DNA from: Clostridia bacterium
GTDB taxonomy: Bacteria; Bacillota; Clostridia; Oscillospirales; Acutalibacteraceae
DNA: 64,000 nt
Assembly (NCBI GenBank): GCA_017410325.1
Contig: JAFQRA010000010.1
Span: forward strand, 62,001-126,000
Direction of reading: 5' to 3'
Shown here: one piece after another, positions 36,061-44,606 of the stretch
Layout: every line of letters starts with the position of its first letter
Position numbering within the stretch: the first letter of the stretch is position 1
The notes under the pieces: generated by a model
What the model was told of the DNA's origin: nothing
The model's database searches: none
The model's input: the letters and a program-made list of their open reading frames with translations, nothing else
Position numbers and translations under genes: made by a program

Positions 36061-36522
36061 TTACTCCGCCAAAAATTTTCTTAACTTACGCCAGATTCTC
36101 ATAATAAACGGGCGTAACGGCATAAGCAATTGCCAGAAAAAACACGCCGTTTTCCACGTTAAAGAATCTGCGCTGAATTTTTTACCTTTACGCTCAATAT
36201 CGCTGACCACCGCAACAACCTGAGCCTTATTTATTGTTTCGCATTCCGTCTGACCGTCACCGACAACCTGAAGCCTTCCGTCAGGGAGTGAACGGTAAAG
36301 CCTATGCAGAACCACCTGACCGCCGTTTCGCCTGAACAGAAGTATTTTGCCTTTCTTCAGCTCCGCCTCGCAGAAGCCTTTCAAATAAACAACATCACGT
36401 CTGCTGACAAGAAACGGATTCATGCTGTTGCCGCTGACATATACAGGTACGGTTGCACCGTTTTTTATCAATTCTTCAATTGAGCCCGCCACATCAAGTG
36501 CGGAACAGTCCAGCTTTTCCAT
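36061..36522 (-). CDS. S24/S26-type signal-peptidase-like protein
   Basis: A 153-residue protein. VYVSGNSMNPFLVSRRDVVYL holds the serine nucleophile in the S-x-M signature; GGQVVLHRLYRS gives a histidine in the place where SipW/archaeal-type signal peptidases use His and others Lys. VVGDGQTECE is the third conserved box. One hydrophobic segment lies near the C-terminus (about 125-140), unlike the usual N-terminal anchor. In this setting it could cut the leader of the peptide at 37287-37568. Three bases follow the HPr-kinase-like stop. Confidence 0.75.
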   Translation of the reverse strand: MEKLDCSALDVAGSIEELIKNGATVPVYVSGNSMNPFLVSRRDVVYLKGFCEAELKKGKILLFRRNGGQVVLHRLYRSLPDGRLQVVGDGQTECETINKAQVVAVVSDIERKGKKFSADSLTWKTACFFWQLLMPLRPFIMRIWRKLRKFLAE

Positions 36523-36525
36523 AGC

Positions 36526-37290
36526 TCACCCGAAAACAGCAGTTTTTGTAATTTCAACAGCCTCTTCATCAGGCCTGCACTCCAGAAGATACACCGGAAC
36601 ATTACTGATAAGCTTATCAAAAGTATCCAGCGCACTGCCCAGACATTCCTTATCCCAGTGCGGAAGAAAGACATGCGGCATAAAAAATTCTGTAGCTTCT
36701 TCATTAAGCCTTGTTATGCGGTTGCTTTCAGCCTGCCTGAGCACAACCACACCGCTAAGCTCTGCTTTTCTGTTGAGGCAGTATTCCGAAGAGCCCTTCC
36801 ACGGCAAACCGTATGCATAAAAGCTGCCGTCTGTCTCACGGAGCAGAACCTTATCGCCGTTTACTATTTCGGCATCCATATACTCCGCCCAAAGTTCAGC
36901 CTGCGTAGTTTTTCCCACACCGGAATATCCTGTAAAAACAATGCCCTTACCACGATATATTACAAACGAAGAATGTGCAAGCAGAGCGTTGTAATACGAA
37001 AGCCTTGAGCAAATTGCCGCCAGCGGCAAGGTATAATCCGAGTTAGATTCAGGCAGAAGATACGAGGTTGCCTCAGACCAATCCTTGTTGGCAAAAAGGA
37101 AGCCGCCGTTATCTGCACACAAAAACCTGTCAGACAGCCTGTCGGTGTATTTAACACTGTGGCATTCGGGCAAGCTTCTCCGAAAATCAATTCTCATCAC
37201 GGGCGTACCGTATGAATCCGCAACAAAATTTTTTATAAAGCTGCGGCGGTCATCGTCCCACTCAATGAGTAAGTCCGCAATACAAATCAT
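36526..37290 (-). CDS. HPr-kinase-like P-loop protein
   Basis: A 254-residue protein with a P-loop, FTGYSGVGKTTQAELW, at about residues 118-133, and DAEIVNGDKVLL and AYGLPWKGSSEYC beyond it. This arrangement is that of HPr kinase/PEP-carboxykinase-like proteins found in lasso-peptide and other RiPP clusters, where relatives phosphorylate a peptide. It overlaps the small-peptide gene by four bases, so they are translationally coupled. Protein or peptide phosphorylation is inference. Confidence 0.75.
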   Translation of the reverse strand: MICIADLLIEWDDDRRSFIKNFVADSYGTPVMRIDFRRSLPECHSVKYTDRLSDRFLCADNGGFLFANKDWSEATSYLLPESNSDYTLPLAAICSRLSYYNALLAHSSFVIYRGKGIVFTGYSGVGKTTQAELWAEYMDAEIVNGDKVLLRETDGSFYAYGLPWKGSSEYCLNRKAELSGVVVLRQAESNRITRLNEEATEFFMPHVFLPHWDKECLGSALDTFDKLISNVPVYLLECRPDEEAVEITKTAVFG

Positions 37291-37568
37291 ATATCCTGCA
37301 TACCGTTGAAGCAGTAAAAGTATGCTTCAAAATTACCGGTTGACTGTACCAGCGCCATAAAATCGCTGTAATAGTCGACAAAATCAGGACCTACGCCTTG
37401 TGTTACGGGAATACGCTTGGTATAGGTTTCTCTGCAGGCATCCTTGGCTGCGTGGAACTTGATAACAGCCATACCGCTGACTATATCGCCGCTTTCAGAA
37501 GCAGCAATACTCTCTTTAAAGTTGAGCGCGATGAGCTTACTTTCGGGAGCAACGTACTTATTCTTCAT
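37287..37568 (-). CDS. Candidate modified-peptide precursor (93 residues)
   Basis: A small protein beginning MKNKYVAPESKLIALNF, a start often seen in short Bacteroides/Clostridia precursors ahead of PqqD/radical-SAM enzymes. The C-terminal half is rich in aromatic residues (DFVDYYSDFMALVQ, then FEAYFYCFNGMQDI). It has two cysteines and no membrane segment. It overlaps the radical-SAM gene by 11 bases and the kinase-like gene by 4. Its place between a radical-SAM/PqqD pair and a peptidase makes it the obvious substrate, but this is inference; it could be a small accessory protein. Confidence 0.6.
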   Translation of the reverse strand: MKNKYVAPESKLIALNFKESIAASESGDIVSGMAVIKFHAAKDACRETYTKRIPVTQGVGPDFVDYYSDFMALVQSTGNFEAYFYCFNGMQDI

Positions 37569-38622
37569 AATTCATTCCCCTTTTCATATCGTATAACAGC
37601 TTTAACTGCTTTGCCGTTTCGCAAAAATTTTTATCAATTTTTTCAGGATGACCGCTTTCACAGCACAGTACTGCCGGACATCTCTGACAAAACTCTTTCC
37701 ATTCGCAGGCAACACATTCGGGCGGATTTTTTATCTGTTCAAGTAAACCGTACAGCTTAGAAAAATCAGCTTTTATATCTCCAGAGTACTCGACATATGG
37801 CCTGCTCATAAAAGAGCAGAGCTGAAGATGCCCGTTCCACGTAATGAACAATGACTTACGGTAACCTGCGCACATTGAAAAAGGATATTCGGGAATACGG
37901 TATCGGCTGTTTTCCAAATCCTCCAACGTATATTCGTATGAATAGTCGAGAAACCCGAGTCTTGAGCTTTCTGCCGTATTAACAGCACCACGTGACGGCT
38001 TGAGCACCGCCACCGAATGATGCAGCCGTATTCCTTTTTCTGCGGCAAATCTATACATAGCCTGCAGGTCATCTGCGTTTTCCCGAACAACGGTTGCCGA
38101 CATTGTTACCGGCACGCCTGCGCTTTGCAGCAGGTCTATTGCTTTTGAAATTTTTGAAAAGCCGTCTGATGAACCGCATACCCTTACATAGGTGTCATCG
38201 CTTGCACCGTATAAAGTGAGCTTTACGCTGTGCGGCATACCGTACAAACGGAATTTTTCCATAACCGGCTCATCAATCAGCGAGCCGTTTGAAAGCACGG
38301 CTATCAGAAAGCCCATCCTGTTAAGCTCGCTGTACAGCTCCCAGAATTCGGGATATACAAAGACCTCGCCGCCTGTGAGGTCAATCTGAAGCGTACCCAT
38401 ATCCCGCAAGTCCTTTGCTATTTCCAGCCACTCGGAGGCTGACAGCAAACGACCCTGCTGCTCTGCCTGCTCTTTATCGAGGCGGACATAGCACATAACG
38501 CAGCGAAAATTACAGAAAGGTGTCAGCTCAAAGGACGTGCTGAACGGCACGCAGTTTTCCTTTGCCCAAATATTAAGTTTACCGAGAAAACCTTCACCGA
38601 ATTTTTCGCAGCCGTTAGTCAC
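37558..38622 (-). CDS. Radical SAM/SPASM peptide-modifying enzyme
   Basis: A 354-residue radical-SAM enzyme. CNFRCVMC gives the CxxxCxxC [4Fe-4S] site, DLTGGEVFVYPEF the SAM-binding GGE region. The C-terminal SPASM region has CAGYRKSLFITWNGHLQLC, then CVACEWKEFCQRCP with auxiliary-cluster cysteines. Enzymes of this architecture install crosslinks or epimerise residues in ribosomal peptides. It overlaps the PqqD-like gene by four bases and the candidate precursor by eleven. Confidence 0.88.
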   Translation of the reverse strand: MTNGCEKFGEGFLGKLNIWAKENCVPFSTSFELTPFCNFRCVMCYVRLDKEQAEQQGRLLSASEWLEIAKDLRDMGTLQIDLTGGEVFVYPEFWELYSELNRMGFLIAVLSNGSLIDEPVMEKFRLYGMPHSVKLTLYGASDDTYVRVCGSSDGFSKISKAIDLLQSAGVPVTMSATVVRENADDLQAMYRFAAEKGIRLHHSVAVLKPSRGAVNTAESSRLGFLDYSYEYTLEDLENSRYRIPEYPFSMCAGYRKSLFITWNGHLQLCSFMSRPYVEYSGDIKADFSKLYGLLEQIKNPPECVACEWKEFCQRCPAVLCCESGHPEKIDKNFCETAKQLKLLYDMKRGMNYEE

Positions 38623-38885
38623 TGTAAAGCACCCTGCTCTTTGAGCATATCAATAAATCTGGTTACATCGCTGAGTGCAACCGACCTTTCTACTTCATAA
38701 TGCTCGGCAAGTGCCTGGGCAAGCTCTTCGGACTCAGCGCCCTTTTCGAGCATATTCCAAAGCAGCTCTCCGGTTTCGTTGAGCGCAATCATACCGTGCA
38801 TCTCGGATGTCTGTGTTCCTGTCGGCACAGCCATAACATACCCGCCTATTTTGCGTATGATGAAACCTTCTTTAACACGGTACAT
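38619..38885 (-). CDS. PqqD-like peptide chaperone
   Basis: An 88-residue PqqD-fold protein: YRVKEGFIIRKIGGYVMAVP, then MIALNETGELLWNMLEKG, then a helical end with VTRFIDMLKEQG. PqqD proteins bind the leader peptide and deliver it to a radical-SAM partner. GGGAGG is spaced correctly before the ATG at 38885; nine codons of an earlier reading lie ahead of it. It is the first gene of the block driven by the promoter at 38933-38961. Confidence 0.85.
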   Translation of the reverse strand: MYRVKEGFIIRKIGGYVMAVPTGTQTSEMHGMIALNETGELLWNMLEKGAESEELAQALAEHYEVERSVALSDVTRFIDMLKEQGALQ

Positions 38886-38932
38886 AACCGGACCTCCCGA
38901 AAATGAATGCACTGCCTTTTTATACAGAGTAA

Positions 38933-38961
38933 ATTATATCATCTATTTCTACACAAATCAA
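38933..38961 (-). promoter_or_regulatory. Internal promoter of the PqqD/radical-SAM block
   Basis: TTGATT, 17 bases, TATAAT preceded by TGA on the minus strand, followed by a leader of about 40 bases and GGGAGG. It allows the block to be expressed apart from the upstream capsule-regulator genes. Confidence 0.7.
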
Positions 38962-38979
38962 CTAAAATCTTTAAAATAA

Positions 38980-39023
38980 ATATAAATAAAATAGCTTGCG
39001 TAGCTTTACCTGCTGCACAAGCT
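38980..39023 (-). terminator. Terminator between the ABC exporter and the PqqD block
   Basis: On the minus strand AGCTTGTGCAGC pairs with GCTACGCAAGCT (one mismatch, one G-U) around a 7-base loop, followed by ATTTTATTT. It lies 10 bases after the exporter stop and splits the 30-kb locus into at least two transcription units. Confidence 0.75.
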
Positions 39024-39032
39024 GTTTTGTCT

Positions 39033-40748
39033 TTATTTAAGTGTGAGATTACCTGCAACATCTACCTCGTATACCCTGTTGCAGTATTGCAGCATACTCG
39101 GTCTGTGAGTGGTGATAACACAAGTTCTGTTAGGATAGGATTTCATAATATTTGCAAGAACTGTGGCTTCCGTTTCGGCATCAAGTGCGCTGGTTGCCTC
39201 GTCCATTACCAGTACGGGAGCATTTCTCAGCAATGCCCGTGCAATTGAAATTCGCTGCACCTGACCCTCTGAAAAATTCACGCCTTTTTCATTCATCTGT
39301 GTATACATTCCGTCAGGGAGTTTTTCAATAAAGCCCCATGCATCTGCGTTTTTCAGTGCTTCAACAAGCTCTTTATCCGCAGCGTCCGGCTTTACTATGC
39401 GCAGATTATCGGCTATACTGCCCGCAAAAACCGCATTTTCCTGCGGTACGTACGAGCAGAATCTTCTGGTGCTTGCAGAAACATCAAGCACCCTGCCGTC
39501 TGCAACAGACATTGTCATACATCCGTCCTGCGGTTTGACAAGGCCGAGAATAAGGCGGAGTATTGTTGTTTTACCCTCGCCCGAAGGGCCGACCAAAGCA
39601 ACCGTTTCACCGGGATTCACATAGAACGATATATCCTTTACAACAGGTATATCCGTACCCTTATATGCATAAGTCAGGTTATCGCATTTCAGAGAAATCC
39701 CCGATTCTTCAGCTGCGGCAGCCATATCTTCAGCAGCGGAATCATCGTCATTTTTTTCCGGCGGAATATCAGTAATCTCCATGATTCTGCCTGCCGCCGT
39801 AGCAATGGAAATTGATGTGGGCAGCAATGAAACGATAGCGGAAAACGATGATGTAAGCTGACCAGAAATCTGCAAAAACAGCGTCATCGTACCAAAGGTT
39901 ATAAAGCCCTGCCACAAGCGCCACACACCCCAGCCGTAGCAGAGATATGCAACCAGCAAGCCTATAACGGATAGACCGGCAGTCATCACAACGGAAAACT
40001 TATTGTGGTCAAGTCTCATTTTCCTGTAAACAGCCATATAATCCTTGAGCTGACCGACATATCTTCCCGTTATTCCAAACGCCTTGATAGTCTGAATATT
40101 CTGTATGGACTCCGAATAAAACGAAAGAATTTTTCCGTTCATATTACGGCTTTCAACATTATACTTGCGCATCATTTTGGCAGAAATGTTTGATGTAACC
40201 GCAAGGAAAGGAGCGCTCAGCAAAGCAAAAAGCGCCATTATCGGATCATAGTAAAGAACAACCGCAAGGCAGCCTGCAAACTGAGTTACTCTCATAAAAA
40301 CGTTAGGCACAAAAGAAATCACGCTGCTTGCCAAGGCAGAAACATCGCCTTCAATTCTGTTTAGCAGATCACCCGAATGATATTTGCTTATATCCTCCCA
40401 ATCCGAACAAACCATATGCTCGTACACATTTGAGCGAATTTCATTGCTCACCTTAGTGCCAACAACGGTCGCAACCCTTGATGTTACTGCGTTTACGACA
40501 ATCTGCGCCAAAGCAAGGCTAACCGCCAGCACAGCGCTTACGGCAACGGTTTTCGTGTCACGGGAAACGACAGAATCTATAAGATATTTTGAAGCAACGG
40601 TTGAGCCAATGCCCATCGCCGTACTCAGAATGCCTATTACGACATAAACAATTATCTGAAGACGATAACGTGAAACATAACGCAGAATCCACCTCCACTC
40701 CTTTCTCATTGAGCGGAACAGAGATACATATTCAGCCGGTTTTTTCAC
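39033..40748 (-). CDS. ABC transporter, fused membrane and ATPase domains
   Basis: A 571-residue half-transporter. Six membrane segments fill residues 20-300; the nucleotide-binding domain has GPSGEGKTTILRL (Walker A), NFSEGQVQRISIARALL (signature, FSEGQ in place of LSGGQ) and VLVMDEATSALD (Walker B). It has no C39 peptidase domain. The GTG start follows AGGAGGTGATAAT. It could export the modified peptide, but the terminator downstream places it on the transcript with the kinases, so a capsule role is also possible. Confidence 0.87.
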   Translation of the reverse strand: MKKPAEYVSLFRSMRKEWRWILRYVSRYRLQIIVYVVIGILSTAMGIGSTVASKYLIDSVVSRDTKTVAVSAVLAVSLALAQIVVNAVTSRVATVVGTKVSNEIRSNVYEHMVCSDWEDISKYHSGDLLNRIEGDVSALASSVISFVPNVFMRVTQFAGCLAVVLYYDPIMALFALLSAPFLAVTSNISAKMMRKYNVESRNMNGKILSFYSESIQNIQTIKAFGITGRYVGQLKDYMAVYRKMRLDHNKFSVVMTAGLSVIGLLVAYLCYGWGVWRLWQGFITFGTMTLFLQISGQLTSSFSAIVSLLPTSISIATAAGRIMEITDIPPEKNDDDSAAEDMAAAAEESGISLKCDNLTYAYKGTDIPVVKDISFYVNPGETVALVGPSGEGKTTILRLILGLVKPQDGCMTMSVADGRVLDVSASTRRFCSYVPQENAVFAGSIADNLRIVKPDAADKELVEALKNADAWGFIEKLPDGMYTQMNEKGVNFSEGQVQRISIARALLRNAPVLVMDEATSALDAETEATVLANIMKSYPNRTCVITTHRPSMLQYCNRVYEVDVAGNLTLK

Positions 40749-40779
40749 ATTATCACCTCCTATTCAGATATTATTTTTA

Positions 40780-42234
40780 TTACAACCGGCTCTTCTTTTT
40801 GCCGTAGCTGTGTTTTGCCGAGTAACCGTAGCGATAGTTGCTGTAATAGCCGCCATACCGATAATAGCCGCCAAAGCCGATTGCAGCACCGTTAAGTATA
40901 CAGCCAAGGAATTGTGCATCGGTTTCCAGCATTGAGCTGATACCCGTGCGGATAGTTTTTTGCATAACAGCATCTTCCCTTATTACATAAACGATTGCAT
41001 CAACCGACTGCGCAAGCATTGCGGCATCTGAAATTATACCGCAGGGAGGAGTATCAACAAAGACAAAATCATACTCCGACCTGAACTCATTAAGCTTTCG
41101 TTTCAGTTCGTCTGAACGGAAAATTTTCCGAACATCGTTAATCTGTTTGTTAAATGTAAGCAGATCAAAACCGAGAGAATCTATTGTATCCACACGGTAA
41201 AAGCTGTTTTTTACTTTCTCAGTTTTCGGAACCTTTACCCTTCCGAACAAGCTCTTAAGACCCGAATTGCGAAGGTCAGCATCTATCAAGAGGACTTTTT
41301 TCTCCTCCTTTGCAAAAATTGAAGCAAGGTTTGCCGCAACAACGGTCTTACCCTCTGCGGGAGCAGTGCTTGTAACCATTACCGTTTTTTTGTCATCTGC
41401 CAGCAAGCTCTGAAGCGAGCCTCTCATCAAACGCAGAGATTCAAGGAAATCATTACCTACAAGAGGGTTGGTAATAAGTATGCTTTTGTCAATTTCTCTG
41501 CGGTATTTTTTGAATACGACCTGCGGTAAAACCGCAACACAGTGCTGATTGAACACCGTTCTGATATCCTCTTTGGTGCGTACGGTCTTACGCATAAACG
41601 CATATACAACAATCCACGCCAGACCCAGCGCTGCTCCGATAAGGACAGCTCTTGATACAGAAGCTACCCACGCCCCTTCGTTGGAGGGCTTTTCAGGCAC
41701 GATAGGCTCGTTTATCATTACAACCTTAGTGCGTCCGATAATATAATCAGCCAGCTCGGGATAATTCTCTATGACAGAAAGCAGCGTATCATACGTCAGC
41801 TGAGGGTCAGTTCCGGTTGCGGTAAGTGTAACCATATTCGTACCCTGAACACATTTTGCACTGACTGAAGCAGGCATACTTTCAACACCCAGGTCATTGC
41901 AAACCTTGGTACGCAGAATTTGATTGCCGATAATATGCGGAAAAACCGTTGCCAACTGGTCAGCCGTTTCACGGTCATAATAGAAAGAATATGCTGCTAT
42001 TCCGTTATCTCCCGTAAGAACTTCGTTTTCGGTGTGAACGGTAAAGGTTGCAGAAACATTATACGCAGGCACAAAGCTTGTAAAGCTGCGATAAAACTGC
42101 ACTCCGCCCAACAGCACAGCGAGAGCAACAGCAACCCAACCGAATTTTCTTACACCACGCCATATATCTCCGAAAAATATGCGCAGTTCAACGCTCGACC
42201 CATTATTCTCTTTATTAACAGGATTGTTATTCAT
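40780..42234 (-). CDS. BY-kinase-type capsule chain-length regulator 2
   Basis: A 484-residue fusion of a Wzz-like membrane domain (segments near 30-50 and 190-210) with a CpsD-type tyrosine kinase. TSTAPAEGKTVVAANLA is Walker A, LLIDADLRNSG Walker A', FVFVDTPPCG Walker B. The C-terminus is tyrosine-rich (GGYYRYGGYYSNYRYGY), the usual autophosphorylated tail. It should control polymer length and export. It stands directly after a second kinase of the same type. Confidence 0.88.
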   Translation of the reverse strand: MNNNPVNKENNGSSVELRIFFGDIWRGVRKFGWVAVALAVLLGGVQFYRSFTSFVPAYNVSATFTVHTENEVLTGDNGIAAYSFYYDRETADQLATVFPHIIGNQILRTKVCNDLGVESMPASVSAKCVQGTNMVTLTATGTDPQLTYDTLLSVIENYPELADYIIGRTKVVMINEPIVPEKPSNEGAWVASVSRAVLIGAALGLAWIVVYAFMRKTVRTKEDIRTVFNQHCVAVLPQVVFKKYRREIDKSILITNPLVGNDFLESLRLMRGSLQSLLADDKKTVMVTSTAPAEGKTVVAANLASIFAKEEKKVLLIDADLRNSGLKSLFGRVKVPKTEKVKNSFYRVDTIDSLGFDLLTFNKQINDVRKIFRSDELKRKLNEFRSEYDFVFVDTPPCGIISDAAMLAQSVDAIVYVIREDAVMQKTIRTGISSMLETDAQFLGCILNGAAIGFGGYYRYGGYYSNYRYGYSAKHSYGKKKSRL

Positions 42235-42246
42235 AGTCTACCAACC

Positions 42247-43767
42247 TTATTCGTCACTTCTTGTATCATCTGATGAGTCGTAAGAATATCCCGCCTCAGG
42301 GTTTCTCAAATAGCCGTCCGTATTTGTATGGGCAGGCCTCGAATAGCCGTAACCGTATCCGTAATGGTTACTGCGGGAATAGTAACCTCTTTCATCAACG
42401 CCAATCTGACCAAACAAGGTGAACGGTTCGTAAACATTATTGAGTATACAGCCTTCAAGCTTGCCGCCGGATTCCGTAATATTAAGGACAGCCTCGTTTA
42501 TATCTTCAACAAGTACGCAGTCTGTTCGGACAACAAGAACTGTTGCATCCGCTTTTTCAGCAATTGCAACCGCATCCGCCGAAACAGAAGTAGGCGGGGT
42601 ATCAATAATTATAAAATCAGCCTTGGCCTTGAGCTTTTCAAGCCTGCTGCCCACCACCTGATTGTTTATCATAACCTTTTTATTTGTGTTGGTTTTCTTG
42701 TTGAACGCAATTATAAGTCCGCTTTTTCTGTAGCGGTAAAACCTCATATTGACAAGCTCCGTTTTGCTTGACAGTATATCAGACCAATCTGTTTCGGCCG
42801 CATCATAGAAATCGAAAATCTTATAAATTGAAGGCTTATGCAAGTCCATATCCAGGAGAATAACGTTATAGCCACGTTCCGCAAGAGCAAGCGAAATGTT
42901 TGACGCAACGGTTGATTTACCTTCGTTTTCAGCCACACTGGAAATAACAAAGGTTTGTTTGCCCTGGTTCTTGTACATATACTCAAACTTATTACAGATC
43001 TTCTGATAATCCTCCGAAAACTTCAAGCTGGCATAAGCATCGTTGATAAGAAGTGCTCTTTTTTTGCGTCTGAAGCGTTCTTTTCTGGAAAGGTGAGGCT
43101 TTTCGTGAGATATTGTGCCTAAGAGCTTGGCGTCAACCTTATCGTCAAAGCCTTTTTCCTCCTTAACCGTGCCTCTGAACAGCGAGAAAACCGCAACAAG
43201 TCCTCCTTCCAGCAGCATAGCAAGAAATATTATTTCATTTCTGTACACCGTAAGCCTTGAGTTTGAGGGAAATGTTGCCATTTTAGGCTCAGAAACAATA
43301 TCTATAACCGAATCGGTAAAAACTGCCTGCGTAACCTCGGGATAAACCTCAAGAATTGACCTGAGCAGCCTGAATGCAAGCTCGGGATCCTTTGCTTTGA
43401 CGGAAACATTCAGAAGGTTTGTAGCCTCCGTAAGGCTTGTGGTAATTGTACCGTCAAAAGAATCCAGTCCTATATTCTCGGCTGCCAGCTTTTTAAGAGA
43501 ATTCTGCTTGAATACATCTGTAAAAATGTTGGCCATTTCCATCGATGCAGTCAGGCTGCTGAACGCACCCGTTGTGCCGACCCTTGAGCGCACAACGAGA
43601 ACAGCCGTACTGGTATATGTAGGGGTATAAATGCTCTTTTCAACAACCTGAATACTCATCAGGGCAGCCAGAGCGATAAGAACAATACACCACAGACTTT
43701 GCACCATATCTTTTATCAGACTGTTCCATTCAAAATTGAAAGTTATTTCTGAACTTCTGTTTTTCAT
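42247..43767 (-). CDS. BY-kinase-type capsule chain-length regulator 1
   Basis: A 506-residue Wzz-kinase fusion. Membrane segments lie near residues 30-48 and 180-205; SSVAENEGKSTVASNI is Walker A, ILLDMDLHKPS Walker A', FIIIDTPPTS Walker B. The tail has many tyrosines (YYSRSNHYGYGYGYSRP and further on). The ATG at 43767 is eight bases from GAGGAG; ATG and GTG codons just upstream are too close. Two full BY-kinases in one locus suggest either distinct partners or a heteromer. Confidence 0.88.
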   Translation of the reverse strand: MKNRSSEITFNFEWNSLIKDMVQSLWCIVLIALAALMSIQVVEKSIYTPTYTSTAVLVVRSRVGTTGAFSSLTASMEMANIFTDVFKQNSLKKLAAENIGLDSFDGTITTSLTEATNLLNVSVKAKDPELAFRLLRSILEVYPEVTQAVFTDSVIDIVSEPKMATFPSNSRLTVYRNEIIFLAMLLEGGLVAVFSLFRGTVKEEKGFDDKVDAKLLGTISHEKPHLSRKERFRRKKRALLINDAYASLKFSEDYQKICNKFEYMYKNQGKQTFVISSVAENEGKSTVASNISLALAERGYNVILLDMDLHKPSIYKIFDFYDAAETDWSDILSSKTELVNMRFYRYRKSGLIIAFNKKTNTNKKVMINNQVVGSRLEKLKAKADFIIIDTPPTSVSADAVAIAEKADATVLVVRTDCVLVEDINEAVLNITESGGKLEGCILNNVYEPFTLFGQIGVDERGYYSRSNHYGYGYGYSRPAHTNTDGYLRNPEAGYSYDSSDDTRSDE

Positions 43768-43772
43768 TCCCA

Positions 43773-44600
43773 TCACTCCTCTACAACAACCGTCAGAATC
43801 GAGTGGCCCTCATAGCCTTCATTGGTTGTGATATAGTAATGTACGTTATAGGTACCGGTTTCTTCGGAATCAAAGTTGGTAGAAATAAGAAGCTGAATTT
43901 CATCCTTCTTCATCAGCACACCGTTAACCGTAACGTCACCGAGATAGTCCTCAAAAATCGGCTCTTCGCCCTTCTTTACATAAATCAGGCTCTTTTTAAG
44001 CTGAATTTGCGGTGCCATTGTTTCGTTGCCTTCAACATGAACCGTAACATCGAGATAAATCGTATCACCCATGCTGTTTGAAACCTGAAGCGAAACAGTA
44101 AAAACACCTATTGTGTTCTTGACGTAATCGGTGGTGACAATGGAAACTCTGTCACTTATATCACCGTCTATACTATCACGTGCACCTACGGCTGCCCTTA
44201 TATCAAGCGCCTCATCAACACCGTAAACCAACGCACGCTTCATATAAAATTCGGGCGGAGTATAATCTGTATAGCGGACAGTACGCGTCTGCTTTGCAAC
44301 ATGCTTATCAGAATCTGCCACTGCATAGGTTACCGAGCAAACACCGGGCTCAATAAATTTGGATATAGACTCAATGAGAATTCTGTCGGAAATATCTCCG
44401 TCCTTTCCGTCGTATGCAGTAACTCCGGAAAGCAGAGCTTCTTTTTTATCCTTTACGCTTATTTCAATAACATCGGAATCAACCGTTATGTAAGGCATTG
44501 TTGTATCTGTTGTCAGTCTTTCCACAATTGAAAAAGCTATAAAAGCCGCCAGCACCAGAATAAACAGCACCAGAGTAAGTCTTTGCAACAGTTTAACCAT
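43773..44600 (-). CDS. Membrane-anchored Ig-like (DUF5011-type) protein
   Basis: A 275-residue protein with one N-terminal membrane segment (about residues 8-27) and an extracellular part of Ig-like repeats. YDGKDGDISDRI and DSIDGDISDRVSI are repeated DUF5011/HYR-type signatures, and a third module with GTYNVHYYITTNEGYEG ends it. It lies between the phosphatase and the first kinase gene, so it probably belongs to the capsule assembly machinery at the cell surface, perhaps as a polymer-binding or attachment factor. This is inference. Confidence 0.75.
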   Translation of the reverse strand: MVKLLQRLTLVLFILVLAAFIAFSIVERLTTDTTMPYITVDSDVIEISVKDKKEALLSGVTAYDGKDGDISDRILIESISKFIEPGVCSVTYAVADSDKHVAKQTRTVRYTDYTPPEFYMKRALVYGVDEALDIRAAVGARDSIDGDISDRVSIVTTDYVKNTIGVFTVSLQVSNSMGDTIYLDVTVHVEGNETMAPQIQLKKSLIYVKKGEEPIFEDYLGDVTVNGVLMKKDEIQLLISTNFDSEETGTYNVHYYITTNEGYEGHSILTVVVEE

Positions 44601-44606
44601 AAATCA

